Assembly (NCBI RefSeq): GCF_023241715.1
Contig: NZ_JALQCW010000049.1
Location: 1-64,000 of the forward strand
Length of the DNA: 64,000 nucleotides
Reading direction: 5' to 3'
DNA from: Pseudomonas morbosilactucae
Lineage (GTDB): Bacteria; Pseudomonadota; Gammaproteobacteria; Pseudomonadales; Pseudomonadaceae
Shown here: positions 25,872-33,623 of the stretch, in pieces
Position numbering within the stretch: the stretch's first letter is position 1
How the letters are laid out: each line of letters opens with the position of its first letter
Translations under genes and position numbers: made by a program
The notes under the pieces: model-generated
Seen by the model: only the letters and a program-made list of their open reading frames with translations
Told to the model about the DNA's origin: nothing
Databases searched by the model: none

Positions 25872-26348
25872 ATGAGTGCTTCTATTTGTCCCTGCGGCAG
25901 CGGCAACCTGCTGGATGCCTGCTGCGGCCACTATCATTCGGGCCATCCTGCGCCCTGCGCCGAGGCGCTGATGCGTTCGCGCTACAGCGCCTATGTCCTG
26001 GGCCTGGTGGATTACCTGGTGCAGACCACATTGCCGGCCCAGCAGGACGGGCTGGATCGCACGTCCATCAAGGACTGGAGCCTGCAAAGCACCTGGCTGG
26101 GCCTTGAGGTGGAAAGCTCGGAAGTTTTCGGCGGCCAGCCCGAACACGCCTTCGTCACCTTCACCGCACGCTGGCACGACAGCCAGGGCGAACACAGCCA
26201 CCGCGAACGCTCCTCCTTCGTGCAGAATGACGGGCGCTGGTATTTCATCGACCCCACGGTCGCGGTCAAGGCCGGGCGCAACGACGCTTGCCCCTGCGCC
26301 AGCGGCCAGAAGTTCAAGAAATGCTGCGACGGTTACTTCGGCCAATAA
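25872..26348 (+). CDS. YchJ family protein with two SEC-C zinc motifs
   Basis: A 158-residue cytoplasmic protein. An N-terminal zinc motif (CPCGSGNLLDACCG, about 6-19) and a C-terminal SEC-C motif (ACPCASGQKFKKCCDG) flank a central NTF2-like domain (SRYSAYVLGLVDYLVQTTLPAQQ and DGRWYFID). The start at 25872 lies 4 bases after the DUF6231 stop, indicating translational coupling. SEC-C motifs bind zinc and, in SecA, contact SecB or ribosomes; the role of YchJ is unknown. Confidence 0.92.
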   Translation: MSASICPCGSGNLLDACCGHYHSGHPAPCAEALMRSRYSAYVLGLVDYLVQTTLPAQQDGLDRTSIKDWSLQSTWLGLEVESSEVFGGQPEHAFVTFTARWHDSQGEHSHRERSSFVQNDGRWYFIDPTVAVKAGRNDACPCASGQKFKKCCDGYFGQ

Positions 26349-26408
26349 CGCCACCCCCTTACCCCGCGCCCACGGTTGCCTGATTGGGAGTTAAAACGGA
26401 GTAACGGC

Positions 26409-26894
26409 ATGCTCACTCGGCGGCACGTACTAAGGACTGTCAGTCTGCTCTGGGCCTTGAGCTTGTCGGGCTGCATGTCCTGGTGGGGCGACCAGGACCG
26501 AGACCCGGCGGTGCATCTGGTCAAGGTAGAGGTGGTCAAGGCCAACCTGCTGGAGCAGCGCTTCAACCTGCACTTTCGCGTCGACAACCCTAATGACGAC
26601 GATTTGACGGTGCGCCACCTGAGTTACCGCATCCATTTGCAGCGCTTCCTGCTGGCCGAGGGCGAGCACGAACACTGGTTCACCGTCGGCCCTCACCGCA
26701 GCGGCTATTTCAAGGTACCGGTGCGCACCAACCTCTGGCCGCAGATCCGCGACGTGGTGAAATTGCTGCGCAAACCCCAGCGCCCTATCCCTTATCGCCT
26801 GGAAGGTGAGCTGGAAACCGGATTATTCATCGGCAAGGACGTGCACCTGAAGCGCAATGGCGAGATAATTCCCGCCGATTATTTTCCGGAGTGA
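26409..26894 (+). CDS. LEA type 2 family lipoprotein
   Basis: This 161-residue protein has a signal peptide with lipobox SLSGC (Cys22) and a water-stress/LEA-14-like beta sandwich (VEVVKANLLEQRFNLHFRVDNPNDDDLTVRHL). The start at 26409 has CGGAG 7 bases upstream; an in-frame start 33 bases earlier would disrupt the signal peptide. It follows the YchJ gene on the same strand and its stop is 6 bases before the His-rich SEC-C gene. The family is linked to envelope stress, but its function is not established. Confidence 0.88.
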   Translation: MLTRRHVLRTVSLLWALSLSGCMSWWGDQDRDPAVHLVKVEVVKANLLEQRFNLHFRVDNPNDDDLTVRHLSYRIHLQRFLLAEGEHEHWFTVGPHRSGYFKVPVRTNLWPQIRDVVKLLRKPQRPIPYRLEGELETGLFIGKDVHLKRNGEIIPADYFPE

Positions 26895-26899
26895 CCTCG

Positions 26900-27109
26900 A
26901 TGACCCAGCAACCCCATGTCCATGGCCCAGATTGCAACCACGATCATGACCATCACGACCATCATGATCACGACCATGGCCATGTTCACGGCCCGCATTG
27001 CAACCACGCCCCTCAGGAGCCTGTGCGCAATACCTTGAAAGACGTCGGCCGCAACGACCCTTGCCCATGCGGCAGCGCCAAGAAATTCAAGAAGTGCCAC
27101 GGCGCATGA
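26900..27109 (+). CDS. Mini SEC-C protein with His-rich N-terminus
   Basis: This 69-residue protein joins a His/Asp-rich N-terminal half to a C-terminal SEC-C motif (NDPCPCGSAKKFKKCHG). The first 36 residues contain 14 His, bracketed by two near-copies of HGPxCNH at about 8 and 31. Such a segment should bind Zn2+, Ni2+ or Cu2+. I prefer the ATG at 26900 over a GTG at 26891, because GGAG lies 9 bases upstream and the GTG overlaps the preceding stop. A role as a small metal-binding or zinc-delivery protein is inference. Confidence 0.85.
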   Translation: MTQQPHVHGPDCNHDHDHHDHHDHDHGHVHGPHCNHAPQEPVRNTLKDVGRNDPCPCGSAKKFKKCHGA

Positions 27110-27115
27110 TGCCCT

Positions 27116-27143
27116 TGTAAGAGCCGCCCCGGCGGCTCTTACA
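27116..27143. terminator. Hairpin between convergent genes
   Basis: A 13-bp perfect stem (TGTAAGAGCCGCC with loop CC) lies 7 bases after the SEC-C gene and includes the stop codon of the convergent isochorismatase-like gene. There is no long T-run, so it is a weak terminator or an mRNA end stabiliser. Confidence 0.6.
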
Positions 27144-27711
27144 GCATCTCCGACAGCCGGACCACGGTGGCATATTCACCGTGCAGGTTGGCCAGGGACA
27201 TGGCATGCACCTCTTCGGCTGTACGGGCTCGGCCATAGAAGTCCGGCTTGTCGAAGGTGTAGCAAGCGTCTTCCACCACCCAGGTGACAAACCCCAGGTT
27301 GCCCGCCGTGCGTGCCGTCGACTCCACCGAGTTATTGGTGGCCACCCCGACGATCACCAATTGCTCCACCCCCGCCCGCCGCAAGTCCGCTTCCAGGGTC
27401 GTGCCACTGAAGGCATCCGGCACCTGCTTCTGAATCACCGCCTCATGCACCATCGGCACAAAGCGCGGCTGAAACTCCACCCCCGACTGCCCCGGCCAGA
27501 ACACCGAGTCCGGCGAGCGTGACAGGTGCTGCACGTGAATCACCGGGCGCAGGCTTTCCCGCCACAGGGCCAGCAACTCGGCCATGCAATCTTCGGCCTG
27601 CGGATTGTTGCGACGCCCCAGCTTGGGGTGATGAATGCCCTGTTGCTGGTCGATAAGGATCAGGGTGGCGTTGCCTTTGAACTCCATGGCGGCTTTTCTC
27701 TTGCGAGTCAT
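27139..27711 (-). CDS. Isochorismatase-family hydrolase with Ser in place of the catalytic Cys
   Basis: This encodes a 190-residue alpha/beta hydrolase of the isochorismatase-like family. The catalytic Asp (Asp21 in LILIDQQQG) and Lys (Lys95 in VIQKQVPDAF) are present. The nucleophile position in VGVATNNSVESTAR is Ser128, where amidohydrolases of the family have Cys (TxxCV). It may therefore act like the Cys-independent isochorismatases or have lost amidase activity. The start could be 27711 or the Met at 27687 (MEFKGNATLIL); both have plausible ribosome binding sites. No partner genes suggest a substrate. Confidence 0.88.
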   Translation of the reverse strand: MTRKRKAAMEFKGNATLILIDQQQGIHHPKLGRRNNPQAEDCMAELLALWRESLRPVIHVQHLSRSPDSVFWPGQSGVEFQPRFVPMVHEAVIQKQVPDAFSGTTLEADLRRAGVEQLVIVGVATNNSVESTARTAGNLGFVTWVVEDACYTFDKPDFYGRARTAEEVHAMSLANLHGEYATVVRLSEML

Positions 27712-27832
27712 TGAATTTCCCGCACTTCAACATCACCTTTCACCCACAGGCAAGCGATACACAGCAGACAGGACGACCTAATGCCGGCATTTGCTGTCCT
27801 TCCATAAAGACCCATCCCTTCTGGAGAGCTGC

Positions 27833-28477
27833 ATGATCGACCTGTATTACTGGACCACCCCCAACGGCCACAAGATTTCCCTGTTTCTTGAAGAGGCCGG
27901 CCTGCCCTACAACCTGCACCCGGTGAACATCAGCCAGGGCGAGCAGTTCAAACCCGAATTCCTCAAGATCGCGCCCAACAACCGCATCCCGGCCATTGTC
28001 GATCAGCAACCCGACGATGGCGGTGCGCCGCTGTCGCTGTTCGAGTCCGGGGCCATCCTGCTGTACCTGGCGGAAAAAACCGGGAAATTTTTGCCCACTG
28101 ACCTGCGCGGTCGCCAGGAAGCCCTGCAATGGCTGTTCTGGCAGATGGGTGGCCTGGGACCAATGGCCGGGCAGAACCACCACTTCAGTCGCTTCGCCCC
28201 CGAGAAAATCCCCTACGCGATCAAGCGTTATGTCGATGAAACCGCCCGCCTGTACGGGGTGCTGGACCGTCGCCTGGCGGATCGCGAGTTCGTCGCCGGC
28301 CAGGACTACAGCATCGCTGACATGGCGATTTACCCGTGGATCGTCTCCCATCAATGGCAGGGCCAGCACTTGGAGGACTTCCCCAACGTGCAGCGCTGGT
28401 TCAATCGGATCAAGGCACGACCCGCCACCGAGCGAGCCTACGCACTGGTGGCCCAGGTCAATCCGCCCAAGGCATAA
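27833..28477 (+). CDS. Glutathione S-transferase, YfcG/Nu-class-like
   Basis: A 214-residue protein with an N-terminal thioredoxin-like domain (MIDLYYWTTPNGHKISLFLEE) and a C-terminal helical domain from about residue 95. The TTPNGHK active-site loop and the glutathione-binding segment SLFESGAILLYLAEK match YfcG-type enzymes, which have glutathione-disulfide reductase or peroxidase activity. The ATG at 27833 is preceded by GGAGAG; an in-frame start at 27791 adds 14 residues outside the family. Confidence 0.92.
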   Translation: MIDLYYWTTPNGHKISLFLEEAGLPYNLHPVNISQGEQFKPEFLKIAPNNRIPAIVDQQPDDGGAPLSLFESGAILLYLAEKTGKFLPTDLRGRQEALQWLFWQMGGLGPMAGQNHHFSRFAPEKIPYAIKRYVDETARLYGVLDRRLADREFVAGQDYSIADMAIYPWIVSHQWQGQHLEDFPNVQRWFNRIKARPATERAYALVAQVNPPKA

Positions 28478-28485
28478 AGCCGGCT

Positions 28486-28511
28486 GGCTCCGGCAAACGG
28501 CCGCCGGAGCC
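28486..28511 (+). terminator. Hairpin after the glutathione transferase gene
   Basis: A 9-bp stem (GGCTCCGGC and GCCGGAGCC, loop of 8) is followed by a further GGCT and then ATTTGTCTT. It is a moderate terminator candidate 8 bases after the stop codon. Confidence 0.5.
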
Positions 28512-28619
28512 GGCTATTTGTCTTGCAACCTGCAAATACCCGCAAACCCTGCTTGCGCGGCACTGTTGCGCTCACTAACGTAGCGCCTTTATCGACGCAA
28601 CCCCCGCAGGAGCTTTGCC

Positions 28620-31055
28620 ATGGCCTCGCCAGCCCTCTCACTTTTTCTTCCCCGGCTCGGCGTGGCCGCGGCAGTGGCCGGCGTTCTCAGCCTGGCCGGT
28701 TGCCAGTCATGGAACACCCAGGACAGCCTGCCACCCACCTCTGGCGTGCAGCCGCTCAAAGGCCTGGCGCAAAACGTCTCGGTACGCCGCAATGCCACAG
28801 GCGTGCCGCTGATCGAAAGCAATAGCTTCCACGACGCCCTGTTCACCCTGGGTTATGTCCAGGCCAGCGACCGCATCAGCCAGATGGTCACCCTGCGCCT
28901 GTTGGCCCAAGGCCGCCTGGCAGAAATGTCCGGGGCCGACGCCCTGGAAGTCGACCGCCTGATGCGTGCGGTGAACCTGCGCAAGAACGCCGACGAGCTG
29001 TACAAAGCCTCGTCGCCGCGCATCAAGCGCTTCTTCGAAGTCTATGCCCGGGGCGTCAATGCCTACCTGTTCCGCTACCGCGACAAGCTGCCGCCAGACC
29101 TGGCCGCCACCGGCTACAAGCCCGAGTACTGGAAGCCTGAAGACTCGGCCCTGATCTTCTGCCTGCTGAATTTCGGCCAGTCGGCCAATCTGCAGGAGGA
29201 GATCAACGCTCTGGTGCTGGCTCAGCAAGTGGGCAGCGACAAGCTGCCCTGGCTGACCCCGAGCTACCCGGATGAGCCGCTGCCCTTGGGCGAAAGCGAA
29301 AAACTCAAAGGCCTGCCGCTCAAGGTCGCCGGCCTGGCCGAGGTCAGCGCCGCCACCGAACGACTGGCCCGCCTCAACACCCTGGGCATCGCCACTGGCA
29401 GCAACCTGGCCGTCGCTCCCCAGCGCAGCCGCAGTGGCAAAAGCCTGCTGGCTGTGGACAGCTATCTGCCGGCCTGGCACTACGTGCAGATCCGCGCGCC
29501 GAAATACCAGGCCGCAGGCGCCTCGATCGCCGGCCTGCCAGCCATTCTCCAGGGGTTCAACGGCAAGGTGGCCTGGAGCCTGAGTTCGGTGAACGGTGAC
29601 AACCAGGACCTGTTCCTGGAAAAACTCAAGCGCCAGGGCAACGCCCTGTACTACGAAGCCGGCGGCAAATGGCAGCCGGTCACCGTGCGCAATGAAACCT
29701 ACTTCGTCAAAGGCCAGCGACCGATCCGCGAAGCCGTCTATGAAACCCGTCACGGCCCACTGCTCAACAGTGCCCTGGGCGGTGCCAATGCGCTGACCAG
29801 TGGCTACGGCCTGGCCCTGCAAATGCCCGACTTCAAGGACGACAAGAGCCTCGACGCGTTCTTCGACCTGTCCCGGGCGCAGAACGTCGAGAAGGCGTCG
29901 GACGCCAGCCGCGAGATCCGCGCCATTGCCCTGAACATGGTGTTCGCCGACGCCAGCAACATCGGCTGGCAAGTCACCGGCCGCTTCCCCAATCGCCGTG
30001 AAGGCCAGGGCCTGCTGCCATCGCCGGGCTGGGACGGGCGCTACGATTGGGACGGTTACGCCGACCCGATGCTCCACCCTTACGACCAGGACCCCACCAA
30101 GGGCTGGCTGGGCACGGCCAACCAACGGGTGATCACCCAGGGTTACGGCATGCAACTGTCCAACTCCTGGTACTACCCGGAGCGGGCCGAGCGCCAGGCT
30201 GAACTGGCGGGCCGGGGCAAACTCGACAACCGCGCCCTGGTGGCCCTGCAGTACGACCAGGGCAGCACCTTCGCTGCCAAACTGAAGGCCATGTTTGAAG
30301 CACCGGGCATGGCACAGCCGCTGAAAAAGGCCATCGATGCCCTGCCGGACGCAGAACGCAGCAAGGCTCGCGAAGCCTACAGCCGACTGATGGCATTCGA
30401 TGGCCGGGTCAGCGCCAGCTCGGCGGACGCGGCTATTTATGAACTGTTCCTGCAGGAAAGCGCGAAGCAGATCTTCCTCGACAAACTGGGCCCGGAATCC
30501 AGCGCCACCTGGAAAGCCTTCGTCAGCAACGCCCAACTGTCCTACTCGGCCCAGGCCGACCACCTGCTGGGCCGCGAAGACAGCCCGTTCTGGGACGACT
30601 CGCGGACCCCGCAGAAGGAAGACAAGCCGGCGATCCTCGCCCGCAGCCTGGCGGCCAGCATCAGTGCCGGAGAAAGCCTGATGGGCGCCGACCGCAAGGC
30701 CTGGCAATGGGGCAAGCTGCACAGCTACCAATGGAACGCCGCCAATGGCCAAGCCCTGCGCGCGCCGTTGCAAGCGGGTGGCGACCACAGCACCCTGAAC
30801 GGTGCGGCCTATCGTTGGGGCCAGGACTTCGCTGTCAGCGATACCCCGGCCCTGCGCTTTATCGTCGACTTCGGCCAGCTCGAACCGCTGACCGCCATGA
30901 ACAGCACGGGCCAGTCGGGCAATCCGGCCAGCCCTTTCTACGCCAACGGCATCGACGGCTGGCTCAAGGGCCAGTACCTGAGCCTGCCGCTGCAACCGCA
31001 GAACTTCGAGCGCAGCTACGGCAAAACCCGCCTGACCCTGGTGCCCGGCAAGTAA
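28620..31055 (+). CDS. quiP: Acyl-homoserine lactone acylase QuiP (penicillin acylase family)
   Basis: An 811-residue Ntn-hydrolase precursor that removes the acyl chain from long-chain acyl-homoserine lactones and so quenches quorum signals. Residues 1-28 form a signal sequence with a lipobox-like LSLAGC (Cys28). The precursor is expected to split itself between Gly260 and Ser261 (ATGSNLAVAP), with Ser261 becoming the N-terminal nucleophile of the beta chain. The alpha chain, spacer and beta chain (GFNGKVAWSLSSVNGDNQDLF) are complete. It closely resembles P. aeruginosa QuiP (PA1032) from memory. AGGAG is 7 bases before the ATG. A hairpin follows. Confidence 0.92.
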   Translation: MASPALSLFLPRLGVAAAVAGVLSLAGCQSWNTQDSLPPTSGVQPLKGLAQNVSVRRNATGVPLIESNSFHDALFTLGYVQASDRISQMVTLRLLAQGRLAEMSGADALEVDRLMRAVNLRKNADELYKASSPRIKRFFEVYARGVNAYLFRYRDKLPPDLAATGYKPEYWKPEDSALIFCLLNFGQSANLQEEINALVLAQQVGSDKLPWLTPSYPDEPLPLGESEKLKGLPLKVAGLAEVSAATERLARLNTLGIATGSNLAVAPQRSRSGKSLLAVDSYLPAWHYVQIRAPKYQAAGASIAGLPAILQGFNGKVAWSLSSVNGDNQDLFLEKLKRQGNALYYEAGGKWQPVTVRNETYFVKGQRPIREAVYETRHGPLLNSALGGANALTSGYGLALQMPDFKDDKSLDAFFDLSRAQNVEKASDASREIRAIALNMVFADASNIGWQVTGRFPNRREGQGLLPSPGWDGRYDWDGYADPMLHPYDQDPTKGWLGTANQRVITQGYGMQLSNSWYYPERAERQAELAGRGKLDNRALVALQYDQGSTFAAKLKAMFEAPGMAQPLKKAIDALPDAERSKAREAYSRLMAFDGRVSASSADAAIYELFLQESAKQIFLDKLGPESSATWKAFVSNAQLSYSAQADHLLGREDSPFWDDSRTPQKEDKPAILARSLAASISAGESLMGADRKAWQWGKLHSYQWNAANGQALRAPLQAGGDHSTLNGAAYRWGQDFAVSDTPALRFIVDFGQLEPLTAMNSTGQSGNPASPFYANGIDGWLKGQYLSLPLQPQNFERSYGKTRLTLVPGK

Positions 31056-31062
31056 CCTCGCC

Positions 31063-31107
31063 CAAGCCCGCCCTGCACTGGTGCAGGAGCGGGCTTGCCC
31101 GCGACCT
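31063..31107. terminator. REP-derived hairpin after quiP
   Basis: A long stem (CAAGCCCGC..GCAC against GTGC..GCGGGCTTG, 31063-31097) overlaps a single REP-like unit GCAGGAGCGGGCTTGCCCGCG. It lies 8 bases after the quiP stop and probably ends or protects the transcript. Confidence 0.7.
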
Positions 31108-31321
31108 CCCCCTTGCTTACCCCTTCGCCCTGTATTGAGGCAGGCATTTCGTCGCGCCCGATTTCAGGGCGGCAGCGATGCTCAAGCACCTCTCTCCCCA
31201 CCTTTTAAAACGCTTGTTCGGGACTCTGGTTCGGAAATTGCTACTTTCATTGAGTCTGATGCGTTCCAGTAACAGTACTCATGCGCCACAAGCGCTCATA
31301 TTGGTTTTTAGGGATTGAATA

Positions 31322-32104
31322 ATGAAAAAAGCATTGCTGACCCTTTCTGCACTGGCACTCTGCATGGCCGCCGGCTCCGCCCTGGCCAAGGACTACAAGG
31401 AACTGCGCTTTGGCGTGGACCCGTCGTACGCCCCATTTGAGTCCAAAGCAGCCGACGGCAGCCTGGTGGGCTTCGACATCGACCTGGGCAACGCCATCTG
31501 CGCGGAGCTGAAGGTCAAGTGCAAGTGGGTTGAAAGCGACTTCGACGGCATGATCCCCGGCCTCAAGGCCAACAAATTCGACGGCGTGATCTCGTCCATG
31601 ACCGTGACCCCGGCGCGGGAAAAGGTCATCGACTTCTCCAACGAACTGTTCTCCGGCCCGACGTCCTTCGTGTTCAAGAAAGGCTCGGGGCTGACCGAAG
31701 AAACCGCCTCCCTGAAAGGCAAGACCGTGGGTTACGAGCAAGGCACCATCCAGGAAGCCTACGCCAAGGCCGTGCTGGACAAGGCCGGGGTCAAGACCCA
31801 GGCCTACCAGAACCAGGACCAGGTTTACTCCGACCTGATTTCCGGCCGCCTGGACGCCTCGATCCAAGACATGCTGCAAGCCGAGCTGGGCTTCCTGAAG
31901 TCGCCACAAGGGGCTGACTACGAGGTCAGCAAGCCGGTGGATGATCCATTGCTCCCTTCCAAGACCGCCGTCGGCATCTCGAAAGGTAACAAAGAGCTGA
32001 AAGCCCTTCTGGATAAAGGTATCAAAGCGTTACACGATGATGGCACCTACGCCACTATCCAGAAAAAGCACTTCGGCGATCTGAACCTCTACAGCGGTAA
32101 ATAA
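31322..32104 (+). CDS. Polar amino acid ABC transporter, periplasmic binding protein
   Basis: This 260-residue type II binding protein has a signal peptide (MKKALLTLSALALCMAAGSALA). The family segments FGVDPSYAPFESKAADGSLVGFDIDLGNAIC and DGVISSMTVTPAREKVIDFS bind the alpha-amino and carboxyl groups of lysine, arginine, ornithine or histidine-type ligands. It opens a five-gene set in the order binding protein, permease, permease, M14 hydrolase, ATPase, the same order I recall for aotJQMOP. A terminator after this gene favours excess binding protein. Exact ligand unknown. Confidence 0.92.
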   Translation: MKKALLTLSALALCMAAGSALAKDYKELRFGVDPSYAPFESKAADGSLVGFDIDLGNAICAELKVKCKWVESDFDGMIPGLKANKFDGVISSMTVTPAREKVIDFSNELFSGPTSFVFKKGSGLTEETASLKGKTVGYEQGTIQEAYAKAVLDKAGVKTQAYQNQDQVYSDLISGRLDASIQDMLQAELGFLKSPQGADYEVSKPVDDPLLPSKTAVGISKGNKELKALLDKGIKALHDDGTYATIQKKHFGDLNLYSGK

Positions 32105-32111
32105 TGCCCTG

Positions 32112-32140
32112 GCGCCCATCTCCCGATGGGCGCTTTTTTT
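32112..32140 (+). terminator. Intra-operon terminator/attenuator
   Basis: Stem GCGCCCAT, loop CTCCCG, complement ATGGGCGC and then seven T. It sits between the binding-protein gene and the first permease gene and should give partial termination. Confidence 0.85.
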
Positions 32141-32161
32141 ATCGCCACAGGTCCCCGATTT

Positions 32162-32890
32162 ATGTTCGAAGAACTCCTGCAAAGCCTAGGGCTTTCAGCA
32201 TTCAGCCTGAAGGGCTTCGGCCCCTTGTTGCTGGAAGGCACCTGGATGACCATCAAGCTCTCGGTACTGTCGCTGCTGGTGAGCGTCCTGCTCGGCCTGA
32301 TCGGCGCCAGCGCCAAATTGTCCCGCCTGAAACTGCTGCGGGTCCCGGCCCAGCTCTACACCACGCTGATTCGCGGGGTGCCGGACCTGGTGCTGATGCT
32401 GCTGATTTTCTACAGCCTACAAACCTGGCTGACCTCCTTTACCGACTTCATGGAATGGGAATACATCGAAATCAACCCATTCAGCGCCGGGGTCATCACC
32501 CTGGGCTTTATCTATGGTGCCTATTTCACGGAAACCTTCCGCGGCGCCATCCTCGCCGTGCCCCGCGGCCAGGTGGAAGCAGCGACGGCCTACGGCCTGA
32601 AACGCGCCCAGCGCTTTCGCTTCGTGGTCTTCCCGCAAATGATGCGTTTTGCCCTGCCGGGCATCGGCAACAACTGGATGGTCATGCTCAAGGCCACGGC
32701 CCTGGTGTCGATCATCGGCCTGGCGGACTTGGTCAAGGCGGCCCAGGACGCGGGCAAAAGCACGTATCAACTGTTTTATTTCCTGGTCATCGCGGCGCTG
32801 ATCTACCTGCTGATCACCAGCGCGTCCAACGTCGTCCTGCGCTGGCTTGAACGCCGCTACGCCGCAGGTTCCCGGGAGGCCGTGCGATGA
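32162..32890 (+). CDS. Polar amino acid ABC transporter permease (HisQ-like)
   Basis: A 242-residue inner-membrane permease with five hydrophobic helices and the ATPase contact loop EAATAYGLKRAQRFRFVVFPQMMRFALPG near residue 140. The ATG at 32162 (MFEELLQSLGL) is chosen over an upstream in-frame start that would lie inside the terminator. Its ribosome binding site is weak, consistent with low permease levels. It overlaps the second permease by 4 bases (ATGA). Confidence 0.93.
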   Translation: MFEELLQSLGLSAFSLKGFGPLLLEGTWMTIKLSVLSLLVSVLLGLIGASAKLSRLKLLRVPAQLYTTLIRGVPDLVLMLLIFYSLQTWLTSFTDFMEWEYIEINPFSAGVITLGFIYGAYFTETFRGAILAVPRGQVEAATAYGLKRAQRFRFVVFPQMMRFALPGIGNNWMVMLKATALVSIIGLADLVKAAQDAGKSTYQLFYFLVIAALIYLLITSASNVVLRWLERRYAAGSREAVR

Positions 32891-33597
32891 TCGAGCTCTT
32901 GCAGGAATACTGGCGCCCCTTCCTTTATAGCGACGGCTACAACATCACCGGCCTGGCCATGACCCTGTGGCTGCTCAGCGCCTCGATCTGCATCGGTTTC
33001 CTGGTGTCGATCCCGCTGTCCATCGCCCGTGTCTCGCCCAAGCGCTATGTCCGCTGGCCAGTGCAGTTCTACACCTACCTGTTCCGGGGCACGCCGCTGT
33101 ATATCCAGTTGCTGATTTGCTACACGGGGATCTACAGCATCGCGGCGATCCGCGCCCAGCCGGTGCTGGATGCATTTTTTCGCGACGCCATGAACTGCAC
33201 CATCCTGGCCTTCGCCCTCAACACCTGCGCCTACACCACGGAGATTTTTGCCGGGGCGATCCGCAGCATGGCCCACGGCGAAGTGGAAGCCGCCAAAGCC
33301 TATGGGCTGAGCGGCTGGAAACTGTACGCCTACGTGATCATGCCCTCGGCGCTGCGGCGCTCGCTGCCTTACTACAGCAACGAAGTGATCCTGATGCTGC
33401 ACTCCACCACCGTGGCCTTCACCGCAACCATTCCGGATGTGCTGAAAGTCGCCCGTGATGCCAACTCGGCGACTTTCCTGACCTTCCAGTCCTTCGGCAT
33501 TGCCGCGCTGATCTATCTGGGCGTGACCTTTGCCCTGGTGGGGCTGTTTCGCCTCGCCGAGCGTCGCTGGCTGGCCTTCCTCGGACCGACTCACTAG
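32887..33597 (+). CDS. Polar amino acid ABC transporter permease (HisM-like)
   Basis: The second permease subunit, 236 residues, with about five membrane helices and the contact loop EVEAAKAYGLSGWKLYAYVIMPSALRRSLPYYSN near residue 135. It overlaps the HisQ-like gene by 4 bases and precedes the M14 hydrolase gene by 26 bases. It forms a heterodimeric channel with the preceding protein. Confidence 0.93.
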   Translation: MIELLQEYWRPFLYSDGYNITGLAMTLWLLSASICIGFLVSIPLSIARVSPKRYVRWPVQFYTYLFRGTPLYIQLLICYTGIYSIAAIRAQPVLDAFFRDAMNCTILAFALNTCAYTTEIFAGAIRSMAHGEVEAAKAYGLSGWKLYAYVIMPSALRRSLPYYSNEVILMLHSTTVAFTATIPDVLKVARDANSATFLTFQSFGIAALIYLGVTFALVGLFRLAERRWLAFLGPTH

Positions 33598-33623
33598 AAC
33601 CTGCTGCGAGAATCGAACCACCC

